DNA of 27,361 nt from Acholeplasmatales bacterium (GTDB taxonomy: Bacteria > Bacillota_I > Bacilli_A > Acholeplasmatales > Anaeroplasmataceae): assembly GCA_024690445.1 (NCBI GenBank), contig JAILPD010000085.1, forward strand, positions 1 to 27,361, read 5' to 3'. Numbering within the stretch: position 1 is the first letter of the stretch; each line of letters opens with the position of its first letter. The notes beneath the pieces are model-generated. The model was given only the letters and a program-made list of their open reading frames with translations, searched no databases and was not told the DNA's origin. Below, piece after piece: positions 8,216-15,223 of this stretch. The position numbers and the translations under genes are program-made.

Positions 8216-9466
8216 CTACTTTCCTTTATGCTTAGCACTTACTTTAAATACTGTATATGGTATTGTAAGTACTAATACTACAATAAAGATTATAGATAAT
8301 GCTAAGCAGTACGTTCTAGGTGCAAACACAAAACTATTAATAGGAAGCTGTCCTAAATCAATCGATTGTTTTGGTAAGATAAATTTAAAGAATATTGTAA
8401 TACCAAATCCAAAGACTATTTCTACAAGACCTGCAATCCAGAATAGTGGTCCAAAGAATGTCCATGGTCTACTTGTAAATGTCTTTAATACTGTAATTAG
8501 GATTAATAAAGCCCAAATACCAGCAAATACGAATAAACCAATAAATAAGCCTAAAGAAATATATGAAACAATATTATAAAAAGCATCTGGCATTAAAATT
8601 TGTACATATAAATTAATTAAACGAGATGTGTATTGAACATTAGTTTCATCACTTTTTTGTTCTAGAGTAGAACTATCAGAAACCTTATCAGTTAATGCAC
8701 TCTTTAAGAATTCAGCAAAATAAATATAAGATACATCACCAATCTTTTTAATTGTTCCATCGTCCTTTACAAGCTTTAATGTATCAAATACTTCTAATAA
8801 ATTATTTTTGACTGTTGCTTTACTTGATGGATCAAAGCTTGAAGAATCAAAACTTCCAGATTCATCTGCTCTAGCAAGTGCATCATCAATTTGGTTATAT
8901 AATGTATCTGTTAAACTATCTACTGTAGAATCATCAGAATTTAATGATTTATATAAGGCATCAGAAAATCCTCTATAATAATTATCATCTAAGCCAATAT
9001 CTTCCATGATATCATCAGGTGTTGAGCCAGTTTCAATGGCAGACTCTGTCATACCATTTTGGATTTCTCTTCTTATTTCTGCTTTAATTAATCCCTTAAG
9101 TATATATCTAATCATATATTCTGTAATTAGATTAATAGGCTCATTTAATACATCAACCATATCATTAATGTTTCCCTCAAGAAGGGTTTCATTAATTGTT
9201 TCTCTATCGTTTTTTCTAGCACTATTTAAATCATCAACGCTAAGTGAAAACTTAATTCCAACATGAATTGTATCAGTTCCAATCAATTCTTCTATTTTAA
9301 TACCACTAGAATATTGTGTTTCTGGCACAAATGAAGATACCTTTTTAACATCTATTCCGATATTAGAATAAAACGAAAATGAAGGAAGTGTGAATAATAA
9401 TATGATTGCAGCTAAAGATAAAGCAATAAATATTAAATTAAATATTCTAATTATCAATTTAGTCAT
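8216..9466 (-). CDS. Membrane protein with a large extracytoplasmic domain, unknown function
   Basis: 416 residues. One N-terminal helix (about 4-27) is followed by about 270 hydrophilic, acidic, Ser/Asp-rich residues, then three hydrophobic helices (roughly 298-325, 332-357 and 386-406) and a short basic tail. The topology suggests that the acidic middle part lies outside the cell. I recognise no family or catalytic motif. The ATG at 9466 is preceded by GGAGG at 9 bases; an upstream in-frame TTG overlaps the ribosome site and is less likely. It is the first gene after a good promoter and is followed within 16 bases by the lipoprotein hydrolase, so the two may work together at the cell surface. 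That link is inference only. Confidence 0.8.
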   Translation of the reverse strand: MTKLIIRIFNLIFIALSLAAIILLFTLPSFSFYSNIGIDVKKVSSFVPETQYSSGIKIEELIGTDTIHVGIKFSLSVDDLNSARKNDRETINETLLEGNINDMVDVLNEPINLITEYMIRYILKGLIKAEIRREIQNGMTESAIETGSTPDDIMEDIGLDDNYYRGFSDALYKSLNSDDSTVDSLTDTLYNQIDDALARADESGSFDSSSFDPSSKATVKNNLLEVFDTLKLVKDDGTIKKIGDVSYIYFAEFLKSALTDKVSDSSTLEQKSDETNVQYTSRLINLYVQILMPDAFYNIVSYISLGLFIGLFVFAGIWALLILITVLKTFTSRPWTFFGPLFWIAGLVEIVFGFGITIFFKFILPKQSIDLGQLPINSFVFAPRTYCLALSIIFIVVLVLTIPYTVFKVSAKHKGK

Positions 9467-9499
9467 ATAATGCAACCTCCTAATCGTTAATTTACTTAA

Positions 9500-9528
9500 A
9501 TTATATTTTATATATAATTAAAAAACAA
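9500..9528 (-). promoter_or_regulatory. Promoter of the membrane protein / lipoprotein hydrolase operon
   Basis: -35 TTGTTT (9528-9523), exact 17-base spacer, consensus -10 TATAAT (9505-9500). Transcription would start near 9493, giving a leader of about 27 bases before the ATG at 9466. Confidence 0.7.
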
Positions 9529-9544
9529 TAAATAAAAGTAAAAT

Positions 9545-9567
9545 CCCCAACATTTCACATGTTGAGG
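9545..9567 (-). terminator. Hairpin terminator behind the small 48-codon gene
   Basis: On the minus strand CCTCAACAT pairs with ATGTTGGGG (one G-U pair) around a 5-base loop, followed by ATTTTACTTTT. The T-run is interrupted, so strength is uncertain. A run of six G's (plus strand 9570-9575) lies between the hairpin and the stop codon, unusual in such AT-rich DNA. Confidence 0.65.
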
Positions 9568-9576
9568 ACGGGGGGA

Positions 9577-9723
9577 CTAATTCTTTTTTAGTTCATATTG
9601 GCTTTCGCTATTCTTTTTAGTGTCGTTATAAAATTTTAAGATTTCTAAAGCTTCTTTTTCAGTTATATCATTCTTATTATTAACTGCCATATAATTATTA
9701 ATAGCTTTTGTTAAATCGCTCAC
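9577..9723 (-). CDS. Small protein of 48 residues, unknown function, partner of the AbiEi-like gene
   Basis: GTG start at 9723 and TAG stop at 9577. A strong Shine-Dalgarno, AAGGAGGA, lies 8 bases upstream, within the last codons of the AbiEi-like gene; only three bases separate that gene's stop from this start. The product is hydrophilic and probably helical: it begins MSDLTKAINNYMAV, has an acidic stretch DITEKEALEILKFYND, and ends Lys/Asn-rich. There is no signal peptide or membrane helix, and I recognise no family. Ribosome site, spacing and a following hairpin argue that it is a true gene. It occupies the position where an AbiEii-type toxin usually follows an AbiEi-type protein, but resembles no nucleotidyltransferase. 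Confidence 0.75.
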   Translation of the reverse strand: MSDLTKAINNYMAVNNKNDITEKEALEILKFYNDTKKNSESQYELKKN

Positions 9724-9726
9724 CTT

Positions 9727-10332
9727 TTATTCCTCCTTCACTAAAATTTCGTTTATGCCAAGTATATAAATATTTTTATATGTCTTTTTAGGAAAATATT
9801 TAATATATTCATCTATATCACTCTTTTTAATATAGTGATTATCAATATATTTTTTTATTTTATTCTTTGTATCACTTGATACATATTTATCAAATGATAC
9901 TCTTTTAAGCATATCTAATAATCTTAAAACATAACAATTTTTAGAATCAATTTTCAAATCTGAATGTCTTACTGTAATCACTTCATTTCCAACATTTAAA
10001 TTTCTAACAATTGCTTTAAAATTATTAGTAATTATTTCTCTTTTTGGTTCTTCATCTATTATTCCTAAATCTATTGCTAAATTTCTACCAGAATAATAAC
10101 CATATACTTCTTCATTCTTTTTAATATATTTAGCTTCAATTACATGATCTACTAATATATCATCACCAAAATAATAAATGCCATCTTCAAAACGATTGAT
10201 AATTCCTTTATCAGTCATTTTTTTTAATTGTTGTCTAATTACATCATTAGATGCTTCATATTTTAAATCCTTAAGTAGGATTGCCTCACCTGGTTTATAT
10301 TTTGAAATCAAATTCGAATATAAATCAAACAT
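9727..10332 (-). CDS. AbiEi/DUF6088-like winged-helix protein (antitoxin/transcription-factor type)
   Basis: 201 residues. The first 60 or so look like a winged helix: GEAILLKDLKYEASNDVIRQ (about 15-34), then LKKMTDKGIINRFEDGIYYF, the wing pattern of AbiEi and DUF6088 N-termini. The middle (about 65-125) resembles the AbiEi-type domain with a YGYYSGRNLAIDLGI segment, and the C-terminus is Lys-rich and helical. In type IV toxin-antitoxin pairs AbiEi represses its own promoter and counters the nucleotidyltransferase AbiEii. No AbiEii gene is present; a 48-codon gene follows directly. A perfect inverted repeat across the -10 box of its promoter fits self-repression. The family call is from pattern and remains tentative. 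Confidence 0.7.
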   Translation of the reverse strand: MFDLYSNLISKYKPGEAILLKDLKYEASNDVIRQQLKKMTDKGIINRFEDGIYYFGDDILVDHVIEAKYIKKNEEVYGYYSGRNLAIDLGIIDEEPKREIITNNFKAIVRNLNVGNEVITVRHSDLKIDSKNCYVLRLLDMLKRVSFDKYVSSDTKNKIKKYIDNHYIKKSDIDEYIKYFPKKTYKNIYILGINEILVKEE

Positions 10333-10371
10333 TTTATCTCTTCTTTCACAAAAAGTAAATATTAGTATTAC

Positions 10372-10392
10372 TTAATGTGATTATAACATTAA
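10372..10392. promoter_or_regulatory. Perfect inverted repeat, probable operator of the AbiEi-like gene
   Basis: Arms TTAATGT (10372-10378) and ACATTAA (10386-10392), perfect over 7 bases, with a 7-base centre that holds the -10 box. A protein bound here would block RNA polymerase. Confidence 0.6.
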
Positions 10393-10408
10393 AAAATAAG
10401 TTTATCAA
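10380..10408 (-). promoter_or_regulatory. Strong promoter of the AbiEi-like gene
   Basis: -35 TTGATA (10408-10403), 17-base spacer, -10 TATAAT (10385-10380), also extended by TG one base upstream. This is one of the best promoters in the window. The start site would be near 10373, about 40 bases before the ATG at 10332. Confidence 0.8.
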
Positions 10409-10422
10409 TAGATAAAATAAAA

Positions 10423-10454
10423 AAACATCAAACTAAATTTTAAGCTTGATGTTT
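10423..10454 (-). terminator. Intrinsic terminator after recO
   Basis: A 12-base stem, AAACATCAAGCT with AGTTTGATGTTT on the minus strand (one G-U pair), 8-base loop, then a T-run. The recO stop codon is inside the hairpin. It separates the era-recO operon from the promoter of the AbiEi-like gene. Confidence 0.88.
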
Positions 10455-11089
10455 AAGTGATATAAATAATAATTTTTTATTTGATTTAATAATAAATTGA
10501 AGTCGGTATCATTATAAGAATTTATATCTTTTTTAGCATAATAATACTCATTCCAAATATCTAAATTATTATTTTGATTTGTACAGTTTTGGCATAAAGC
10601 ACCACCTGTAATATCAAAAGATATTAAATTATTAGTATTGCCACAATTTATGCAACTTTTTAAATTAGGGGCAATTCCAAATGGATATAATATTTTTATT
10701 AAGAAAATAGATAATATTTTATTAATATCAGCCTTCTTAATATTAGATATTATTTCCTTTATAAAAGGATATATTTTACTATGAGGTGAATCACTAGGTA
10801 ACATATTAATAATATAAATTATAGTACCTAATGCCTTCATTTCATCGATATTTAAATCCTTTTTAATAATTGAATCAACAATATCATATTCAATTAATGT
10901 AGGGGCATTACTATCTGTTGTTACAAAGGATACTGTATTACCTGTTGTAATAAAACCTAAATAACCATTTTTAATCTTTTTAGATCCTAATGCCTTTACT
11001 CCTATTTTTCCATTAATAGTATATAAATTTACTATTTTAGAAGCTTCTTTATAATCAATTTCTGATAATACAATTCCTTCTAGCTTCAT
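10433..11089 (-). CDS. recO: DNA repair protein RecO
   Basis: 218 residues, slightly short of the usual 240-250. The N-terminal OB-fold is recognisable from KLEGIVLSEIDYKEASKIVNLYT onward, and a four-cysteine zinc site is present: Cys146, Cys149, Cys166 and Cys169 (CINC and CQNC). RecO works with RecR to load RecA at gaps and to anneal single strands in the RecF pathway. Its ATG overlaps the era stop by one base (TAATG), the usual era-recO order in Bacillota. The product is poorer in charged C-terminal sequence than B. subtilis RecO, but all key features are there. Confidence 0.93.
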   Translation of the reverse strand: MKLEGIVLSEIDYKEASKIVNLYTINGKIGVKALGSKKIKNGYLGFITTGNTVSFVTTDSNAPTLIEYDIVDSIIKKDLNIDEMKALGTIIYIINMLPSDSPHSKIYPFIKEIISNIKKADINKILSIFLIKILYPFGIAPNLKSCINCGNTNNLISFDITGGALCQNCTNQNNNLDIWNEYYYAKKDINSYNDTDFNLLLNQIKNYYLYHLNIKLKI

Positions 11090-12015
11090 TATTCAAAACT
11101 TTCCTTTGAATAACCTAAGGATGCAAGTAATTGTGCTTTATCCTTCCAATCCTTCTTTACCTTTACCCAAAGGTCTAAATGTACCTTTGTATTTAGAAGC
11201 TTCTTTATATCAGCAATTGATTTATTCTTAATGTTTTTAATCATTTCACCACCAGCGCCAATGATGATTTTCTTTTGAGAATCACGTTCTACATAGATAG
11301 TGGCTAAAATATCAGTATATGCTTCATTATCAGGATTTGGTTTAATTTCATCAACTACAACAGCGATTGAATGAGGAATCTCTTCTTTAGTACCTAAAAG
11401 AATCTTTTCTCTTATTAATTCAGAAATCAAGAAACGATTGTCATGATCAGATACCATATCATCTGGATAAAATTTAGGTCCAAATGGCAATACACTTCTA
11501 ATTGTATCTAATAATTTATCGACATTCTTATCTTCTAATACTGAAATAGGGAATATTCCAGCAAAAGGATATAAATCTTTATAGATTGCTATAGTTAAAT
11601 CAATATCATTAAATTTCTTTAATTGATCTACCTTATTAATTACTAAAAATACTGGTATTCTTAATTTCTTTAAATTATCTAAGATAATTTGATCTCCAGC
11701 TAATACACTCTTAACAGGTGTAGTCATAAAAATAACCGCATCTACACCAGCAGTTGATGAATAAGAGGCATCTACCATTCTTCTTCCTAACTCTGTTTTA
11801 GCTTTATGAATACCTGGTGTATCAGTAAAAGCAATCTGATATTCATCAGTTGTCACAATACCTAATATTTTATTTCTTGTCGTTTGTGGCTTATCACTCA
11901 TGATGGCAACCTTCTTGCCAACTACCTTATTTAAAAAGGTAGACTTTCCAACATTAGGTCTACCAATAATTGCCACAAATCCACTTTTAAATGTTGTGTC
12001 AAATCCAAAATCCAT
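11089..12015 (-). CDS. era: GTPase Era
   Basis: 308 residues, the normal size. GTPase motifs: G1 GRPNVGKS (18-25), G2 region KPQTTRNK (42-49), G3 DTPG (65-68), G4 NKVD (127-130). A C-terminal KH domain follows, with GAGGEMIKNI near residue 262. Era binds the 3' end of 16S rRNA and helps assemble the 30S subunit. The Shine-Dalgarno GGAGA lies in the last codons of cdd, two bases upstream of era's start region, so the genes are tightly coupled. Everything needed for activity is visible. Confidence 0.97.
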   Translation of the reverse strand: MDFGFDTTFKSGFVAIIGRPNVGKSTFLNKVVGKKVAIMSDKPQTTRNKILGIVTTDEYQIAFTDTPGIHKAKTELGRRMVDASYSSTAGVDAVIFMTTPVKSVLAGDQIILDNLKKLRIPVFLVINKVDQLKKFNDIDLTIAIYKDLYPFAGIFPISVLEDKNVDKLLDTIRSVLPFGPKFYPDDMVSDHDNRFLISELIREKILLGTKEEIPHSIAVVVDEIKPNPDNEAYTDILATIYVERDSQKKIIIGAGGEMIKNIKNKSIADIKKLLNTKVHLDLWVKVKKDWKDKAQLLASLGYSKESFE

Positions 12016-12017
12016 AA

Positions 12018-12413
12018 TTAATTCTCCATTTTAAATGATAATGGTAACAATTCAGAAACTGTAGTTTCCAATATATCTCTTTCCATATTAGCTAAAACAA
12101 CCTTTGTTTCAGGTAATAATAATTCATTCATTACCTCTCTACAAGCACCACATGGGGCAATAGGGTCTTTAGTCTCACCAATAATGCAAATAGCTTCTAC
12201 ATCAAATTTAGTGATACCCTCACTAACCATTTTAAATAGAGCAGTTCTTTCTGCACAATTAGTTAATCCATATGATTTATTTTCTACATTAGCGCCTCTT
12301 ATTACTTTACCATTCTTTAATAAAATAGCACATCCAACCTTAAATTTAGAATAAGGTGCATATGCCATTGTTCTAGCAATAATAGCTTCATCAATTAGTC
12401 TTGCTGCATCCAT
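12018..12413 (-). CDS. cdd: Cytidine deaminase
   Basis: 131 residues, typical of the homotetrameric bacterial enzyme. Zinc and catalytic residues are in TNCAERTAL (Cys53, Glu55) and PCGACR (Cys88, Cys91); the substrate-binding PYSKFKVG and ANVENKSYG segments are intact. It converts cytidine and deoxycytidine to uridine and deoxyuridine for pyrimidine salvage. Its start overlaps the ybeY stop by one base. The ybeY-cdd-era-recO order is classic for Bacillota, but the dgkA gene often found between ybeY and cdd is absent here. Confidence 0.95.
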   Translation of the reverse strand: MDAARLIDEAIIARTMAYAPYSKFKVGCAILLKNGKVIRGANVENKSYGLTNCAERTALFKMVSEGITKFDVEAICIIGETKDPIAPCGACREVMNELLLPETKVVLANMERDILETTVSELLPLSFKMEN

Positions 12414-12844
12414 TATTTCTTTCTTCTATATCCTGACTTTTCTAGGATATTCTCCTGAATTGTAAACATTACTTTTTCTTCTTCTTTAGATTGATGATCA
12501 TATCCACATAAATGTAAGTAACCATGAACTGCTAAAAACGCAAATTCTCTAGCTTCACTATGACCATATTCTAAAGCTTGTTCCTTAGCTCTTTCAACAC
12601 AAATGAAGATATCACCTAATTCATTTGTTTGAATAACCTCAGGGTCATCAATTAAAGCAAATGATATTACATCAGTTACCTTATCAATCTTACGATATTC
12701 TCTATTTATTCTTTGAATTTCATTTTTATCAACAAAGATAATATTAAATGTCTTCTTACCACCAATAGTCTTAAAAACATTTCTAATTACATTTTCGTAT
12801 TGTCTTACATTATATCCAGATTCATTAAAATAACTTAACTTCAT
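12413..12844 (-). CDS. ybeY: Endoribonuclease YbeY, 16S rRNA maturation factor
   Basis: 143 residues. The zinc motif HGYLHLCGYDH is complete (His107, His111, His117), preceded by the strand region DVISFAL and ELGDIFI typical of the family. YbeY takes part in 16S rRNA 3'-end processing and ribosome quality control. An in-frame GTG at 12853 exists, but the AGGTGA Shine-Dalgarno just before the ATG at 12844 decides for the latter, leaving one base between the HAD gene stop and this start. It overlaps cdd by one base. Confidence 0.95.
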   Translation of the reverse strand: MKLSYFNESGYNVRQYENVIRNVFKTIGGKKTFNIIFVDKNEIQRINREYRKIDKVTDVISFALIDDPEVIQTNELGDIFICVERAKEQALEYGHSEAREFAFLAVHGYLHLCGYDHQSKEEEKVMFTIQENILEKSGYRRKK

Positions 12845-12845
12845 T

Positions 12846-13676
12846 TTATTCACCTAACATCAATTTAATAGCTTTAGCTTCTTTTTCTTTTAATTTATCG
12901 TATGTTGCGATATTACCAATAATTGATTTAACCGCATCCTCAATTACAGAGCCCTCTCTATAATCAGCCTCACATACAATATTAACTCTTTCATCGTTAA
13001 CTAAAGTTTTTACAATGTCCTTTTTATTTCTATATACAGCAATAGAATTTCCGCCCTTATCCTTAATTAGTTTCATACAAGGAACATCAGTAATTCCATC
13101 ACCAATATAAATCATATTCTTATAATCAATTTCAAATTTATCTACCTTTTTATTTACAGTATCATCATCTGTAATATCTAAGCTACCCTTAGCTATTCTA
13201 AATAGATATTGAGTCTTTTGAGTATAATTTACAGATGTTCTAGGCCAAACTGCTAATCCATTTTCATAAATGAATGAACAGCCAAATACCTTTTTAAAGA
13301 ACTTATAAATATTAGTACCCTCTACTATTTCAACTATACCAGATGAAATAACATAGTGTTCAACCTCATAACCTAAATTAAAGGCAAATTGATTAATTCT
13401 AATAAACCAATCAGCTACTCCTGGTAACAATTCAACTGATTTACCACATTCATTTAAATAATCATGTGTTAATTTAATGTTCTTATCCTTACAGAATTTA
13501 ACCATCATATACATATAAGCTAAAATCTTATCCGCATCATTTTCATTAGTAAGCTTTCCAGTTTCTCCCCAGAATTCTTTATTTGATATTCCAAGATTTT
13601 TAATGAAATCATATTCTTGCATATCAGTTGTAGATAAAGTTTTATCAAAATCGTATAAAATAGCTATTTTCTTCAT
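12846..13676 (-). CDS. HAD-superfamily phosphatase, phosphoserine phosphatase-like
   Basis: 276 residues. HAD motifs: DFDKT (nucleophile Asp9, Asp11), SSG (111-113) as motif II, a lysine near 154 (QKTQYL) and GDGITD (192-197) as motif III. A helical cap of roughly 70 residues sits between motifs I and II, as in SerB-like enzymes. The substrate is not apparent; phosphoserine or another small phosphate ester is possible. It stands one base from ybeY and 8 bases behind the leucine-rich repeat gene, taking the place where phoH often stands. AGGAG is 5 bases upstream of the ATG. Confidence 0.82.
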   Translation of the reverse strand: MKKIAILYDFDKTLSTTDMQEYDFIKNLGISNKEFWGETGKLTNENDADKILAYMYMMVKFCKDKNIKLTHDYLNECGKSVELLPGVADWFIRINQFAFNLGYEVEHYVISSGIVEIVEGTNIYKFFKKVFGCSFIYENGLAVWPRTSVNYTQKTQYLFRIAKGSLDITDDDTVNKKVDKFEIDYKNMIYIGDGITDVPCMKLIKDKGGNSIAVYRNKKDIVKTLVNDERVNIVCEADYREGSVIEDAVKSIIGNIATYDKLKEKEAKAIKLMLGE

Positions 13677-13684
13677 AAGTACTC

Positions 13685-15130
13685 CTATGCACTAAATGCT
13701 TGGATTGAATACATATTATTTAGTCTTTGCATTTCTTTATAAATGTATAAAATGAATTCAGCATGTAAATTATAATTAGTCTCTAAATCCATAAATACAT
13801 TTTGATATGTTCTAGCTTCCTCAACAGAAATTTCAACACCAGAAAAATCAGTTAATGCTATATCATATTTCTTATTTAATTCCTCTAAAGATAATCCTGA
13901 AATTGTTTGAGCAAATTCAAGTGATTTATGAGGATCTTCAAAGCAAATTTTTTCTAAAGATGCTTCATCAGATAAATCATTATAATAATTTGACATCATT
14001 TGGAATAAATAATTATTTACATCATCATGATGTTCAAATTCTTCATCTTGTTGCATACGCTTTAATAAATTTAATGAGTATGTCAACATTGGAGCTCCAT
14101 CAATTTGAGATAAGAAACCATCAATGATTTCTAGAATCTTCATATCTACAGTATCCTTAACATCATCATATTGTTCTTGTCTAATTAATCCATTCTTTAA
14201 TTCTGTTTCATATTTACCCATGAATTCATTAAACATATTTAAAGCAAATTCTCTATTAATATTACCATTACCATAACATAACATCTTAATTTTTACTGGA
14301 ATGAAATAGTAATGAGTATCATCTCTTTTATCATGTTGTTGACCATTATTTTGAATCTTAACTTCTTCAGCGTATGGAGTCTTAATAAAGATATTTGATA
14401 AGATCTTACCATCAGATACAATATTAACCTTTAATACTAAGAAATCAGGATCATTTTCACTATATAGACCTAATTGAGTTTTAGATTCAGGTGCTATTTC
14501 AAATGAAATATTACCTTTTACTTCATTCTTTGTAAAATATGTAACTAGACATTCGTCATTATTAAACTGAATAGGAATATCTAATTGTTGATTAGTCATT
14601 TGACCACGTTCAACCATTTCAAATTGAGAATCAATATAACGGCTTCTTGATTCAATGATTTCATTATTAATAGCTTCTTTTGATTCTAATAAACCTAAAG
14701 GGAATACTGCCGCTCTATAATTTGTTCTAGCACGTGTAGCCTTACCTTGGTCTCTTGCCTTTAAGAAAGCATCTACATCATATTTACACATATTACCTAA
14801 GAAAGCATTGGGTCCGATAGTCTTAATAGACTTTGGTAATACAACATGCTCAATATTACAATTGATGAAAGCCCAGTCTTCAATAACTTCTACACCTTCT
14901 TCAATTACAACTTCCTTTAATAGTGGGCACGCGGCAAATGAATAACCTCCGATAACCTTAACAGAGCCTGGAATGATTACCTTCTTAAGCTTAGATTGTT
15001 CTTGAAATGAATTTGATTCGATTTTTGCAATTGGATATGAATCTAATGACGCAGGAATTGTTAATGTAACCTCTTGCTTAGATGATCCAGTAACAACACC
15101 TATTTTTCCTTGAACCTCATATTGAATCAT
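13685..15130 (-). CDS. BspA-type leucine-rich repeat protein with unknown C-terminal domain, probably cytoplasmic
   Basis: 481 residues. Residues about 20-115 hold LRR_5 (BspA/TpLRR) repeats: LKKVIIPGSVKVIGGYSFAA, LKEVVIEEGVEVIEDWAFIN and IEHVVLPKSIKTIGPNAF. The remaining 365 or so residues are mixed helical and strand sequence rich in Asp, Glu and Gln, with no family I recognise. There is no signal peptide, anchor or membrane helix, so unlike most BspA-like proteins it should stay inside the cell. The ATG at 15130 is 8 bases behind GGAGG; an upstream in-frame ATG lacks a ribosome site. It opens a transcription unit that continues into the HAD hydrolase, ybeY, cdd, era and recO. Its role there is unknown. 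Confidence 0.8.
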   Translation of the reverse strand: MIQYEVQGKIGVVTGSSKQEVTLTIPASLDSYPIAKIESNSFQEQSKLKKVIIPGSVKVIGGYSFAACPLLKEVVIEEGVEVIEDWAFINCNIEHVVLPKSIKTIGPNAFLGNMCKYDVDAFLKARDQGKATRARTNYRAAVFPLGLLESKEAINNEIIESRSRYIDSQFEMVERGQMTNQQLDIPIQFNNDECLVTYFTKNEVKGNISFEIAPESKTQLGLYSENDPDFLVLKVNIVSDGKILSNIFIKTPYAEEVKIQNNGQQHDKRDDTHYYFIPVKIKMLCYGNGNINREFALNMFNEFMGKYETELKNGLIRQEQYDDVKDTVDMKILEIIDGFLSQIDGAPMLTYSLNLLKRMQQDEEFEHHDDVNNYLFQMMSNYYNDLSDEASLEKICFEDPHKSLEFAQTISGLSLEELNKKYDIALTDFSGVEISVEEARTYQNVFMDLETNYNLHAEFILYIYKEMQRLNNMYSIQAFSA

Positions 15131-15164
15131 AGAATATACCTCCCAATCGATACGCATTTATTAT

Positions 15165-15193
15165 ATTTTACTCTTAAACTATACTTTTTTCAA
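15165..15193 (-). promoter_or_regulatory. Promoter of the LRR-HAD-ybeY-cdd-era-recO unit
   Basis: -35 TTGAAA (15193-15188), 17-base spacer, -10 TAAAAT (15170-15165). A second -10-like TATAAT lies 5 bases further downstream. The start would be near 15158, about 28 bases before the ATG. Confidence 0.7.
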
Positions 15194-15196
15194 TAT

Positions 15197-15214
15197 TTGT
15201 ATATTTATATACAA
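15197..15214. repeat. Perfect inverted repeat just upstream of the LRR promoter
   Basis: TTGTATAT, two bases, ATATACAA. It begins 3 bases upstream of the -35 box. No T-run follows on either strand, so it does not look like a terminator; a regulator site is possible. Confidence 0.45.
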
Positions 15215-15223
15215 GATAAGAAA

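Noticed and set aside
9006..9266. Plus-strand frame of 86 codons opposite the membrane protein gene
   Set aside because: Hydrophobic product is a shadow of the acidic, Ser-rich coding strand; no ribosome site or promoter.
10178..10375. Plus-strand frame of 65 codons across the start of the AbiEi-like gene
   Set aside because: It runs antisense through the gene and its promoter; no ribosome site. An antisense toxin was considered but nothing supports it.
13855..14127. Plus-strand frame of 90 codons opposite the LRR gene
   Set aside because: Within a longer, better-supported gene, with no start signals of its own.
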